Shown here piece after piece: positions 37,443-47,261 of a stretch of DNA of 64,000 nucleotides. The notes beneath the pieces were generated by a model. That model searched no databases and had not been told where the DNA came from. It was given only the letters and a program-made list of their open reading frames with translations. The translations under genes were made by a program, and so were the position numbers. The DNA comes from Phycisphaeraceae bacterium. Its GTDB lineage: Bacteria > Planctomycetota > Phycisphaerae > Phycisphaerales > Phycisphaeraceae. Position 1 is the first letter of the stretch, and every line of letters begins with the position of its first letter. The stretch spans positions 16,658-80,657 of the forward strand of contig JADLFV010000129.1 of assembly GCA_020849625.1 (NCBI GenBank). The letters run 5' to 3'.

Positions 37443-39126
37443 GGCTCGGGCCTCCCAGTAGCAGGTCGATCTGGAATGCCACCGCGGTCTGCGCGCCCCA
37501 CGGCTCGCGCTGGGTGGACAGCAGCTTCACCGAGTCGAACAAACCCACGTCCTCCAAAGCCAGCACATATTCGGAAACCGTCTCGTGGGCGCGGGTCAGG
37601 CCCTCCAGGTGCAGCGTGTAGGACGACGCCAGGTGGCGTTGATCGGGAGGCAGGTCGTCGTTGGTCGGCGCCAGGCGACAGGTCGAGAGCACCGCATCAT
37701 CATTGAGCAGGCCGGCCACCAGTTGCAGAAGGATGGACCAGTCGGGCTGATCGCCCACGCTGCGGCCGGCCTCCATGGTGGCCAGCGCATCCTTGAGCCG
37801 CGGCTGCAGCAGTTGGATGGCCTGATCGGCGTCGGCGATACGCTGGTCGGCGGCGGTTAACTGGCTGGCGGTGGCGCGCTGGGCCCCGCCGGACAGATGG
37901 TGCAGTACGCCCCAGCCGACCACCAGCGCCGCGGCATAAGCCAGCACCGCAACCGCCCAGCGGCGACTGCGCTGTTTTCGTCGGCGCAGGATGCGATAGC
38001 TGTCGGGCACCAGGTTGACCGCGTCGGGCGCCTGCTCCGAGGCGACGTGCGATCGGGCCAGACCCAGGGCGGGAATCAGCGAGGGCTGCATGGCCAGTTC
38101 ACCCAGGTTTTCCGCGTTGGCGACCAGGTCGGCTGGGCGTACGGTCGTGACTTGGGTCTCGGCGGCCGCGGCGATGAAGGCATCGACTCCGGGCACACCC
38201 GCGCCGCCGCCCAGCAGCAGCACCTGCTTGACCGGATTTTGCGGATACTGGCTGTGCGCATAGTCCATGGTCAGCGTCAGCTCGCGCACCACGTTGCCGA
38301 AGTGCGCTTCGAGCTGAGAGCCGGCCTTGACCAGCAGTTTCCAGTCGTCCTCATCGCCGCGCCCTTCCAGCTCGAAGCCGATCTCGCACAGCAGATAGTC
38401 GATGACCTGCGGCGGATACTGCTGCTCTCGCTGCAGAGCCTGGCGCAGATGATGCATGCCGCAGCCGAGACTGCTGCGCTGATAGACCACGGTGTGGCTG
38501 TGGATCAGGGCGATGCTGGTGCTGTCCCAGCCCAGATCGACGATGGCGGTGATGCCGTCGTCAGCCTGCTGCACGAGTTTGCGGCAGGCGCGGGTGACAG
38601 CCCAGCCGGCCGCGTCCAGACCCACCACGTCGAATCCCGCGCTGCCCAGCGCTGCGAGCAGCGCGTCGGAGTGCTCATGGCGGCAGGCCACCGCCATGAC
38701 CGTGGTGCCGCCGCTGCCGCGGGCCGGTTTGGGCAGATCCCAGCAGGCCATCTCGAAGGAGTCGGGATCGTGGCGATGTTCGTGAGCCATCTCGCCGCGG
38801 GCGATCTGTTCCAGGGGGATGCCTTCCTTGCGCGGGGGCAGGGACAGCACGCTGGTCAGGGCCATTTTGCCGGGCACGTTGATGACGACCTGGCGGCCGA
38901 TGAAGTTATGGCGGCTGAGCACGTCGCGCAGGCGCATGGCTTCGGCGGCATCGAAGGGCTCACCCGGATGCAGGCGCTCCAGCACCAGGGCTGAGGCGAT
39001 GCGGCAGTCAACGTCGGCGGCCGCGGCGTGATCCAGTTGCACCGCCTTGATGTAGCAATCGCCCAGGTCCAGCCCGATGGGGCCGCGCGCCCGGTGGATG
39101 TGACGACTGTTGGATTTCTTTGTCAT
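37435..39126 (-). CDS. PilM-PilN fusion protein
   Basis: PilM-like GPIGLDLGDCYIKAVQLD...TAIVDLGWDSTSIALIHS...VLLLGGGAGVPGVDAFI; then PilN-like NLVPDSYRILRRRKQRSRRWAVAVLAYAAALVVGWGVL. Confidence 0.8.
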   Translation of the reverse strand: MTKKSNSRHIHRARGPIGLDLGDCYIKAVQLDHAAAADVDCRIASALVLERLHPGEPFDAAEAMRLRDVLSRHNFIGRQVVINVPGKMALTSVLSLPPRKEGIPLEQIARGEMAHEHRHDPDSFEMACWDLPKPARGSGGTTVMAVACRHEHSDALLAALGSAGFDVVGLDAAGWAVTRACRKLVQQADDGITAIVDLGWDSTSIALIHSHTVVYQRSSLGCGMHHLRQALQREQQYPPQVIDYLLCEIGFELEGRGDEDDWKLLVKAGSQLEAHFGNVVRELTLTMDYAHSQYPQNPVKQVLLLGGGAGVPGVDAFIAAAAETQVTTVRPADLVANAENLGELAMQPSLIPALGLARSHVASEQAPDAVNLVPDSYRILRRRKQRSRRWAVAVLAYAAALVVGWGVLHHLSGGAQRATASQLTAADQRIADADQAIQLLQPRLKDALATMEAGRSVGDQPDWSILLQLVAGLLNDDAVLSTCRLAPTNDDLPPDQRHLASSYTLHLEGLTRAHETVSEYVLALEDVGLFDSVKLLSTQREPWGAQTAVAFQIDLLLGGPSHE

Positions 39127-39127
39127 C

Positions 39128-40348
39128 TCATCCGGCTCCCGTCTGGGCGGTCAGGTCGAACAGCGGCAGGAACATGCTCAGCGCCACCGCGCCCACCACC
39201 ACGCCCAGGCCGACCAGGATCAACGGCTCAAGAATGCTGGTCAGCGTCTTGAGCACCACTTCGTTTTCCTCATCCATGAACTCAGCCATGTTCAACATCA
39301 TCACCGAGACCTGGCCGGTGGATTCACCACTGCGGATGGCTTCGAAAACTGAAGGGCTGATCAGGCGTTCATCGCTGAAGGCGTCGCTCATCGGCTCGCC
39401 GCGGGTCACCGCTTCCTTGGCCCGGTCGATCAGGGCGGCGTAGTGATGATTGCTGGCCGCGGCTTTGGTCAGATCGAGGGCGTCCAGCAGCGGCACGTAG
39501 CTGTCCACCAGCACGCCTAACAAGCGCACGATGCGGGCGGTGATGAAGCCGCGGATCATGGCCCCGAACATGGGCAGCCGAATCAACACCGTTTCCAGGG
39601 CGCGCACGCCCGCCGCTGAGCGCACATAAAAAAACACGCCGCCGCCCAGCACGCCCAGCCCGATCAGGATCGCCCACCAGTAGGTGCGCAGGGCGTAACT
39701 GAGAGCCATCAGAATCTTGGTCAGCGGTGGCAGCTCCATGTCCAGCGTTTCGAACAGCACGGCGAAGCGCGGCAGCACGAACGTGAGCATGGCGATCAGC
39801 ACCGCACCCGAGACGAACAGCAGCAGGGCGGGATAGACCAGGGCCCCGATCAGGCTGCTGCGGGTTTTCAGTTGCTTGCTGACCAGTTGCGACAGCCGGT
39901 CGAGCATGGGCGAGAGTTTGCCGCCGGTTTCCCCGGCTGCGATCAGGCTGCGATAGACCTCGTCGAAGCACTCGTTGTGATGGGCCATGGCCTGGGAGAT
40001 CGGCTCGCCCTGTTCGACGCCGCGGCGCAGGTCGGCGATCACGCCCTTCCAGCGGGCGTCGCGCGTCTGCCGCTCGAGGGCGGCCAGCGATTCGGTGATG
40101 GGCGTGCCGGTGCTCGAGAGCACGTAGAGCTGGCGGGTGAACATGGCCAGGTTCTTCATGCGCCCGCCCTTGAGGCCGAGTTTCCTTTTCCCCTTTCCGG
40201 GGGCGACGCGCGTGCCGGCCTCGTGCATGTCGGTGACGAACAGGCCCTGGCGGCGCAACAGCTCGGACGCCTCCGACCTGGAGCCGGCCTCGATGGTGTC
40301 GCGCACCGTCTTGCCCCCGCGATCGTAAGCCTGATACGCCAGTTTCAC
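39128..40348 (-). CDS. Type II secretion / type IV pilus inner-membrane protein (PilC/GspF)
   Basis: AMFTRQLYVLSSTGTPITESLAALERQT...SLIAAGETGGKLSPMLDRL...GESTGQVSVMMLNMAEFMDEE. Confidence 0.93.
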   Translation of the reverse strand: MKLAYQAYDRGGKTVRDTIEAGSRSEASELLRRQGLFVTDMHEAGTRVAPGKGKRKLGLKGGRMKNLAMFTRQLYVLSSTGTPITESLAALERQTRDARWKGVIADLRRGVEQGEPISQAMAHHNECFDEVYRSLIAAGETGGKLSPMLDRLSQLVSKQLKTRSSLIGALVYPALLLFVSGAVLIAMLTFVLPRFAVLFETLDMELPPLTKILMALSYALRTYWWAILIGLGVLGGGVFFYVRSAAGVRALETVLIRLPMFGAMIRGFITARIVRLLGVLVDSYVPLLDALDLTKAAASNHHYAALIDRAKEAVTRGEPMSDAFSDERLISPSVFEAIRSGESTGQVSVMMLNMAEFMDEENEVVLKTLTSILEPLILVGLGVVVGAVALSMFLPLFDLTAQTGAG

Positions 40349-40408
40349 GTCATCAATTCCTCAAACATTCACTCAATCACTCAATCAAGCAATCACCAAT
40401 TGAATCTC

Positions 40409-42193
40409 TCACGCCGCCGCCGCCGGTGGCTGACTGGCGGGCGGGGCCTGGGCTTCCAGGTCCTCGTTGTGGGTCACGCGCAGCACTTCCTCCAGGCTGC
40501 TGCGATGCTCCATGGCCAGCAGCACGCCTTCCTCGCGCAGGCTCAGGAAGCCGGTCTTTTTCAGTTGTTCGCGCATCTCGTGGCCGGGCGCGCCGTGGTG
40601 AATGAGGCGGCGCACGCCGGAGTCAACTTCCATCACTTCGTAGATGCCGCCGCGACCTTTGAAGCCGCTGTTATGACACTGCGGGCAGCCGGCTCCGCGA
40701 CGGAAGCTGCGGCCGGCCATGTCCTTGAGCCCCGCATCGTGCAGCACCTGCTCGGTGGGGTAGTACTTGCTGGCGCAGTGCGGACAGATGGTGCGGGCCA
40801 GTCGCTGGGCGACCACGCCGTTGATGGCGCTGCTGAGCAGGTAGGACTCGATGCCCATGTCCATCAGGCGGCTGACGGCGCCGACGGCATCGTTGGTGTG
40901 CAATGTGGCCAGTACCAGGTGCCCGGTGAGGGCAGCCTGCACAGCGACGCGGGCGGTTTCCTCGTCACGGATTTCACCGACCATGATCACGTCCGGGTCC
41001 TGGCGCAGGATCGAGCGCAGGGCGCGGGCGAAGGTCATGCCGATGGAGCTGTTGACCTGGATCTGGTTGACCAGTTCGAGTTGATACTCGACGGGGTCTT
41101 CGACGGTGACGATGTTGCGTTCGGGACTGCGCAGCAGATCGAGGGCGGAATAGAGTGTGGTGGTTTTACCCGAGCCGGTGGGCCCGGTGACCAGGACCAG
41201 GCCGTGCGGGCGCTTCAGCGATCGCTTGAAAGCCTCGAGCGCTTCGGTGCGGAAGCCCAGGTCCTCCATGCGCACGTGCAGATTGGCTTTGTCCAGCACG
41301 CGAATGACCAGCTTCTCACCCAGCAGCGTGGGAATGGAGCTGACGCGCAGGTCGATCTCGCGGCCCTCGGCCACGATGCGCACGCGGCCTTCCTGGGGCA
41401 GGCGTTTCTCAGCGATGTCCATCTTGCCGATGACCTTGATGCGCGAAGCGATGGCGGCGTGCATGCCGGGCGGGGGCTTCATCAGGTCGCGCAGGTTGCC
41501 GTCGATGCGATAGCGGATGCGCGTGCCAGCCCGCGAAGGTTCGACGTGGATGTCGGAAGCCTTGTCGCGCACGGCTGTCAGCAAGGCCACGTTGACCAGG
41601 TTGATGATGGGCGAGCCATCGACCATCTGCTCCAGGTCGGTGACGGGGCCTTCATCGACCTGCTCGCGTTCGACAACTTCGACGTCGGTCTCGACCAGGC
41701 TGGTGAGGAAGGCGTCGATATCGACGTTGCCGCCGGAGTATTTCTTGAGGAACTCGCGGATGTTGGCTTCCAAAGCCAGCACGGGTCGGATCTGCTTGCA
41801 GCCGGTGATCGAGCGCAGGCGGTCGAGCGTGGGCAGGCTGGAAGGCTCGGCCATGGCCACGGTGAGCGTGTCGCGCACCTTGAACATGGGCACCACCAGC
41901 ATGCGATCGGCTTCCTCCTCACCGATGAGCTTGATCAGCTCGGGATCGATCAGGCCGTGGCGGAGGGTGACGCCCTTGATGCCCATGCAGTTGGCCAGGG
42001 TGTTAACGAGCGTGTTGGCGTTGATGACGTTCTGCTCGACGAGCATTTCACCCAGGCGCTGGCCGGAGACTTTCTGCTGTTCGAGGGCCTTGGAAAGCTG
42101 CTGCTCGGTCAGTGCCCCGGATTCGAGCAGGGCTTGGCCGATGCGCGTCTTGCGGCGGCTGATGCGGACGGGATTTTTGTCGTCGGCGGGCAT
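40409..42193 (-). CDS. Type II secretion / type IV pilus assembly ATPase (GspE/PilB)
   Basis: GLVLVTGPTGSGKTTTLYSAL Walker A; RSILRQDPDVIMVGEIRDEETARVAVQAALTGHLVLATLHTNDA; C4 zinc motif. Confidence 0.95.
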   Translation of the reverse strand: MPADDKNPVRISRRKTRIGQALLESGALTEQQLSKALEQQKVSGQRLGEMLVEQNVINANTLVNTLANCMGIKGVTLRHGLIDPELIKLIGEEEADRMLVVPMFKVRDTLTVAMAEPSSLPTLDRLRSITGCKQIRPVLALEANIREFLKKYSGGNVDIDAFLTSLVETDVEVVEREQVDEGPVTDLEQMVDGSPIINLVNVALLTAVRDKASDIHVEPSRAGTRIRYRIDGNLRDLMKPPPGMHAAIASRIKVIGKMDIAEKRLPQEGRVRIVAEGREIDLRVSSIPTLLGEKLVIRVLDKANLHVRMEDLGFRTEALEAFKRSLKRPHGLVLVTGPTGSGKTTTLYSALDLLRSPERNIVTVEDPVEYQLELVNQIQVNSSIGMTFARALRSILRQDPDVIMVGEIRDEETARVAVQAALTGHLVLATLHTNDAVGAVSRLMDMGIESYLLSSAINGVVAQRLARTICPHCASKYYPTEQVLHDAGLKDMAGRSFRRGAGCPQCHNSGFKGRGGIYEVMEVDSGVRRLIHHGAPGHEMREQLKKTGFLSLREEGVLLAMEHRSSLEEVLRVTHNEDLEAQAPPASQPPAAAA

Positions 42194-42194
42194 G

Positions 42195-42231
42195 GATCGG
42201 GTATCGGGGTTCGGGTATCGGGTACCGGGTC
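42195..42231. repeat. One-sided GGGTATC-type array
   Basis: GATCGGGTATCGGGGTTCGGGTATCGGGTACCGGGTC. Confidence 0.75.
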
Positions 42232-42565
42232 AGAGGAAGCTGCGGACGGCCGAGCCTGGGTCTTCAAAGTGCTCGAACTGCTGGTAGAGCTCGGTGAGCG
42301 TGAGCACTTCGCGCAGGGTGTCGTTGACGGAGCAGAGCTTGAGGGACTGGCCGGCCTTGATCAGCTCGTCGTGTACGTCGAGCATGGCCTCCAGGCCGCG
42401 CGAATCGGCATAGGGCACGGCACTGACGTCCAGCACCAGGCGACCGAGGCTGACCCGGCGCACTTCCATCATGCGCTGGCGAAACTGCGCCGCGTCCGCC
42501 GCGATCAGCGGCCCGATCGGCCGCAGCACGGTCACAGCTCCTTGTTTCTGCTCCTGGATCTGCAT
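42230..42565 (-). CDS. STAS-domain (anti-anti-sigma-like) protein
   Basis: GAVTVLRPIGPLIAADAAQFRQRM...GRLVLDVSAVPYADSRGLEAMLDVHDEL; start set at MQIQEQ. Confidence 0.82.
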   Translation of the reverse strand: MQIQEQKQGAVTVLRPIGPLIAADAAQFRQRMMEVRRVSLGRLVLDVSAVPYADSRGLEAMLDVHDELIKAGQSLKLCSVNDTLREVLTLTELYQQFEHFEDPGSAVRSFL

Positions 42566-42566
42566 T

Positions 42567-42664
42567 GATGAAAAGTGAAAAGTGAAAAGTGGAAAGTGAA
42601 AATACGACAGCCTGGTGGCTGCGTTGCTGATTTTCACTCTTCAATTTTCACTTTTCACTTTCTC
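42567..42664. repeat. Inverted tandem-heptamer array (AAAAGTG)
   Basis: GATGAAAAGTGAAAAGTGAAAAGTGGAAAGTGAAAAT ... ATTTTCACTCTTCAATTTTCACTTTTCACTTTCTCC. Confidence 0.9.
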
Positions 42665-42670
42665 CTTTCC

Positions 42671-44473
42671 TTATTCCGTCGCCGTTTCCTCCGTCTGCTC
42701 ACCGACCGGCAGACTGATGGTGAAGGTCGAGCCGTGGTCGAGTTGGGAGTCGAGGCTGATGTCACCGCCGTGCAGGCGGATGATCTCGCGGGCCAGGCCC
42801 AGGCCCAGGCCCGAGCCGGTGATGCCGCTGATGCGCTTGTCACGGGCGCGGTAGAACTTCTCGAACACGTGGGTCTGATCTTCCGGGCTGATGCCGATGC
42901 CCGAGTCGGTCACCTCGATGACCAGGTCCTTTTCCTTGACCTCGACGCTGACGCTGACGCGCCCGCCGTCGTTGGTGTATTTCAGGGCATTGCCCAACAG
43001 GTTCTGCACTGCCACGGCCAGCTTCTCGCGGTCGCCCTGGATCACCGGCAGCTTGGGCGGAATGGTGAACTGCATCTGAATCTCTTTGGTCGCCGCCTGG
43101 GCCTCGTAGTCGTTGCGCAGATCGCCCAGCAGCCGGTCCAGCCGCACGTCATCGCGCTGAATCTGCAACGTGCCAGCCTCGATCTCAGCCACGGAGAGCA
43201 TGTCGTTGACCATGCGCTCCAGGCGCTGCGTCTCCTGGTTGATGACGTTGAGGCACTTGGCCCGCAGGACGGCATCCTTGTCGCCTTCATCGATGGCCGA
43301 CTCGACGTACAGCCGGATGTTGGTCAGCGGCGTGCGCAGCTCGTGGGTGGCCTGGGCCACAAACTCGTGGCGGGCTTCCTCAGCCACGCGCTGCTGCGTG
43401 ACGTCTTCGATCACCAGCAAGGCGCTGGCGGTGTCGCCCTCGCGCACGGGACGCACGGCATAACGGATCACCCCGGCCCCCCCGGAAGTTCTGCGGTCGT
43501 GAATGTGCGTGGTGCGCTTGGAGCCCATGACCGCGTCGTGGATCACGTCGGCTACGCCGGCATCCTTGAGGTGATCGATCAGCGGCTGGCCCGCCAACTG
43601 ATCGCGCTGGGTGGCGAAGAACACGGCCGCGGCATTGTTGGCGTAAACCACGCGCATCTTGTCGTCCAGCAGGATCACGCCCTGGCTCATGGCGTCGCAG
43701 CCGCTGGCCAGGTCGTTGTTGCCGCTGCGGCGGTCGCCCATCTGCTGCTTGGTCTGGCGCACGGCCGCCTGGCGGCGATAGCGCTGTCGCTCTTGCAGCA
43801 GATCGTTCCAGGCCGCAGCCTCGCGGCTCAGATGCCCGGTGACCGCCAGGGCTGTCTCGGATTGCTCGCCGCCGCCCAGAGCCAGCAGCGATTCGCGGAT
43901 CATGCCCATGGCTGCCAGGCGACTGCGGAAATAGCGATACACCACCCACAGGGCCAGCAGCGCCGCCACGCCAATGGTGCCGATGCCGGCTTGGGCCTGC
44001 CAGAGCGTTCCGCGATCGGGCGTCAAACCGGCTTCGATCTCCAGCGTGGCTGTGCCGAAACCTTCAACGGTCAGCGGCAGGCGCATGTCGAGGTTCTGCC
44101 CGTCGTTGACGATGGTCTGCTCGATGCCGCCGCCGCTCTGCCAGTGTGCATCGTCGAGGCTGGCGGTGATGCGTGACGGATCGTTGTCAGCAATGACATC
44201 GCCGCTGGGCAGCACGATGCGCAGGCGTTCGAGGCCGAAGCGCTCGGCGCCGTCCATCATCATGCGGCGCACGGGCGTGACGTCACCGGCCGCGAGCATG
44301 CGCTCGGAGGACTGGGCCAGCATCTGGCCGGCACTGAGCAACTGGTCCAGGCGGGTCTGTTCCAGCGAGTCGGACTGGGTGCGCATGGTCCAGTAGGCGC
44401 AGGCGGCCAGCACGGCCAGCACGATGGCCGAGAGAACCATGCCGATGGAGGCGACCGATGATTCGCCGCGCAT
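42671..44473 (-). CDS. Sensor histidine kinase with PAS-like domain
   Basis: EFVAQATHELRTPLTNIRLYVES...LLGNALKYTNDGGRVSV...VTDSGIGISPEDQTHVFEKFYRARDKRISGITGSGLGLGLAREI; start set at MRGESSVAS. Confidence 0.9.
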   Translation of the reverse strand: MRGESSVASIGMVLSAIVLAVLAACAYWTMRTQSDSLEQTRLDQLLSAGQMLAQSSERMLAAGDVTPVRRMMMDGAERFGLERLRIVLPSGDVIADNDPSRITASLDDAHWQSGGGIEQTIVNDGQNLDMRLPLTVEGFGTATLEIEAGLTPDRGTLWQAQAGIGTIGVAALLALWVVYRYFRSRLAAMGMIRESLLALGGGEQSETALAVTGHLSREAAAWNDLLQERQRYRRQAAVRQTKQQMGDRRSGNNDLASGCDAMSQGVILLDDKMRVVYANNAAAVFFATQRDQLAGQPLIDHLKDAGVADVIHDAVMGSKRTTHIHDRRTSGGAGVIRYAVRPVREGDTASALLVIEDVTQQRVAEEARHEFVAQATHELRTPLTNIRLYVESAIDEGDKDAVLRAKCLNVINQETQRLERMVNDMLSVAEIEAGTLQIQRDDVRLDRLLGDLRNDYEAQAATKEIQMQFTIPPKLPVIQGDREKLAVAVQNLLGNALKYTNDGGRVSVSVEVKEKDLVIEVTDSGIGISPEDQTHVFEKFYRARDKRISGITGSGLGLGLAREIIRLHGGDISLDSQLDHGSTFTISLPVGEQTEETATE

Positions 44474-44749
44474 CAACCAGGCGTGGGCCAACCGAGCCGA
44501 GCGGGGACTGCAAGCGACCTCCGCGGCCTCAGGGACCGGCGTCTGGGAAGGATCAGCATGTGACGGCTTAGGCAATCTCCCCTCCCTTGAAAACGGTTTG
44601 TCCCCCCTCCCATCGGCCAAATGGGTATCCCCTTTTAGGGGGATTCGTCCCCACCGCGATGGTCCCTGTCGCCAAAATGGTCCGGTGCCTCTTGTCCCGG
44701 CCGAGGTCGTCCGGTAATATGGCGATCGCACCATCTTGGAGGAGAACCG

Positions 44750-45418
44750 ATGATCCGATCATCCAGCATGTGGCGTGTTCTGGGGATTCTGCCGTTGTTG
44801 GCAGCCGGCACCGCGTCGGCCGCCATCATCGACCTGCAGCCCAATCCCGCCAACGGCTTCTACGACGAAACCAGCGAAGGCAATGACCGCGGCGTCCTGT
44901 TCACCGTGGCCCAGGACTTCAGCATCACCTCGGTCGGCATCGAAGCGCCCCTGGCTGACAAAAGCTTCGACGTGCAGATCTACGACGGCGACGTCAGCGG
45001 ACTGGCCTCGCCCGTGTGGGCCACCGAGACTGTTGATGTGCCGGTGGACAACGGCTCGTGGTTCGACGTCTTCTGCAGCTTCAACTTCCTGACCGGGCAC
45101 ACTTACACGCTGATGTGGGGTCCGACCGACGGCGTGGCCAACGACTGGCTGGGCGGGCCTACTGCCGCCATCACGCTGTATTACCTGCCCGGCTCGCAGA
45201 GCAGCGATGACACGGAAATCTTCGACGAGTTCAACAACCTGCTGCTGACGCTGACCGCCGGTCGAGTCTATAACGCCAACACCAGCCAATATGCCGGCAA
45301 CATCTACGCTCCGCGCTTCCGCTTCAACGGTCCGGTGCCTGAGCCGGCCACGGTGCTGCTTCTGATCGCCGGCGGCGCCGTGATGCTGCGCCGGGGTCGC
45401 AAGTCAGCGACCACCTGA
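44750..45418 (+). CDS. Secreted PEP-CTERM protein
   Basis: Signal peptide; VPEPATVLLLIAGGAVMLRRGRK. Confidence 0.82.
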   Translation: MIRSSSMWRVLGILPLLAAGTASAAIIDLQPNPANGFYDETSEGNDRGVLFTVAQDFSITSVGIEAPLADKSFDVQIYDGDVSGLASPVWATETVDVPVDNGSWFDVFCSFNFLTGHTYTLMWGPTDGVANDWLGGPTAAITLYYLPGSQSSDDTEIFDEFNNLLLTLTAGRVYNANTSQYAGNIYAPRFRFNGPVPEPATVLLLIAGGAVMLRRGRKSATT

Positions 45419-45431
45419 GAGTCTGCCCGGC

Positions 45432-45521
45432 GCCGCGAGGACGCGGCGGCTAAACGTTAAGCCCCCCGAATATTCCTTACGCGAAGATCAATATACGTTT
45501 AGCCCCGGCGGCTACGCCGGG
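45432..45521. repeat. Two REP-like hairpins in a convergent intergenic region
   Basis: GCCGCG-AGGA-CGCGGC and CCCGGCG-GCTA-CGCCGGG. Confidence 0.65.
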
Positions 45522-45567
45522 TGAGCGCCCTTGCACGCCCGTCCACACTTCTGCTGCTGAATGCATA

Positions 45568-46109
45568 TCACTTTGATTCGACCGACAACTGATCGCGCAT
45601 GAAGTAAAAGACATTGCCGGGACCGTCACCGGCGATCAGATCGACCTGGCCGTCACCGTTCAGATCGGTGGCGCAGGGCGGCAGGTCGTGCCCTTCGACG
45701 AGGATCAGCGAACCGTCCGCAAGCTTTGCCCGGCGTCGTACAGCGGAAGCTTGGTGTTGTAGTCGTCCAGATCGCTGATGGTTGAGGGATCGATCGGCGA
45801 GTGGATGGTGCGCCGCCTGGCCATCCTGTCGAACGGCTCCATGACGATGACCTGGGCTGTGTTCGGATCGGTCCACGGCAGCACGCGGACGTCGGACCAG
45901 CGGGTGAACAGCGGATGCGTGCCGTGCGGCTTGACGGTGAGGTTGCTGAGCACGTGACAGGGACAGTCAAAGGTCTCGCGCACCTGCAACTGGGCGGCGG
46001 CGGGAATCGATTGCAGGAAACAGACAGCCAGAACGAGTGCGAGGGCGGCGGACAGCTTCATGGGGTGATCCTGTTTGTGAACTGGTGTGAAAAGGACTGA
46101 TGCTGACAA
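45568..46109 (-). pseudogene. Degenerate secreted VCBS/FG-GAP-like protein split by a frameshift near 45.72 kb
   Basis: Frame 1: signal peptide plus LQVRETFDCPCHVLSNLTVKPHGTHPLFTRWSDV; frame 2: CATDLNGDGQVDLIAGDGPGNVFYFMRDQ. Confidence 0.5.
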
Positions 46110-46162
46110 AGCGCGATTTCACGCTCCCACGTACTGCTGTGGATGGATGCACGATCCCCAAG

Positions 46163-46210
46163 CCCACCCACTCCCGTGGGTGGGTGGCCCGGCAGCCGGA
46201 GTTGCCGGGC
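46163..46210. repeat. Two adjacent hairpins
   Basis: CCCACCCAC-TCCC-GTGGGTGGG and GCCCGGCA-N8-TGCCGGGC. Confidence 0.7.
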
Positions 46211-46333
46211 TGTGGACAGAAGCCCATTCTAGCATGTCATATCAATTATGCATCCCGTTGAAGGCGCACTTCAGGCGCGTATGCTGGTAAAAATAAATAA
46301 TGTAAACCATTTATTATCAATAATATAAAACTA

Positions 46334-46377
46334 GTTGACATTTTTGCGACATCTGATATTCTTAAGACATGTCAGAT
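46334..46377 (+). promoter_or_regulatory. Sigma-70-like promoter overlapped by an inverted-repeat operator upstream of the GntR gene
   Basis: TTGACA (46334-46339), 16-bp spacer, TATTCT (46356-46361); CATCTGA (46349-46355) / TCAGATG (46371-46377); AT-rich tract upstream. Confidence 0.6.
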
Positions 46378-46412
46378 GGAGGTCATCAAGCGAATTCCAA
46401 GGATGGGTTCCC

Positions 46413-47261
46413 ATGAGCAGCACCAGCAGCGATCTGAAACTGCGCGACCAGGCCTACGGCTACATCTGCCGCCAGTTGGTGGATGGGCGCATCGGGGCCG
46501 GCTCGCGCTTGAGCGTCGGGTCGCTGGCCAAGGAGCTGGGCATCAGTCGCACGCCGGTGTCCGAGGCGTTGCGTCGGCTGCAGTTGGAGCACGTGGTGGA
46601 GCAGGTGCCGCGGGTGGGCACGATAGTGCGCAAGCCTTCGCTGCTGGAGATTCGCGAGCTGTACGACCTGCGCATTCTGCTGGAAAGTTACGCGGTGATG
46701 CGCGCCGCCCGCGCCCGCAATCCGCGGCGGCTGAATCTGCTGGAGCAGTTGCTGGATCAGTTTCACGGGATCTGCGCCGACTTGCGCGACAGCGGCAAAC
46801 CGTACCTGACACCGGAGCAGGCCCGCCGATTTCTGGCCCTGGACATGGCGTTCCATGCCGTGATTCTCCAGAGCATCCGCACGCCGCAGATGCGACGGAT
46901 GATCGAGGACATGCGGGTGTTCACGCTGATCTTCGCCACCCGCCGCCACGATCATCAAGACCTGCCCACCATCGCCCGCATCTACCTGTGGCACACTCGC
47001 ATCTACCGGGCGATCCGCGACGGCAACGCGCCCGCCGCCCGCCGCCGCATGCGCGGTCACCTGCGTTTCAGTCGTGACGGGGCCATCAAGTTTCTGCGCC
47101 ATCACGCCACCGAATCCGCCCCGGTCGATCTGGACCTGGCGTCATTGATGCCGCGGGGCGTGAGCCTGACCGATGACGCCTTCCTGCCGACCAGCGGCAG
47201 ACGGATCAACAAGAAAAGTCGTGTCGCCGATTCATCCACCACCAAAGGAACGCCGCAATGA
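46413..47261 (+). CDS. GntR-family transcriptional regulator with FCD-like domain
   Basis: LRDQAYGYICRQLVDGRIGAGSRLSVGSLAKELGISRTPVSEALRRLQLEHVVEQVPRVGTIVRKPSLLEIRELYDLRILLESYAV. Confidence 0.92.
   Translation: MSSTSSDLKLRDQAYGYICRQLVDGRIGAGSRLSVGSLAKELGISRTPVSEALRRLQLEHVVEQVPRVGTIVRKPSLLEIRELYDLRILLESYAVMRAARARNPRRLNLLEQLLDQFHGICADLRDSGKPYLTPEQARRFLALDMAFHAVILQSIRTPQMRRMIEDMRVFTLIFATRRHDHQDLPTIARIYLWHTRIYRAIRDGNAPAARRRMRGHLRFSRDGAIKFLRHHATESAPVDLDLASLMPRGVSLTDDAFLPTSGRRINKKSRVADSSTTKGTPQ

Noticed and set aside
39872-42568. Plus-strand ORF of 898 aa opposite gspE and gspF
   Set aside because: Antisense to well-supported GspE/GspF genes; His/Ala/Asp-rich artefact composition.
42575-44176. 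Plus-strand ORF of 533 aa opposite the histidine kinase
   Set aside because: Mirror of the kinase reading frame; no recognisable domain.
44630-44660. ATCCCCTTTTAGGGGGAT as terminator or riboswitch
   Set aside because: Short imperfect stem in a divergent promoter region with no supporting U-tract or conserved aptamer features visible.
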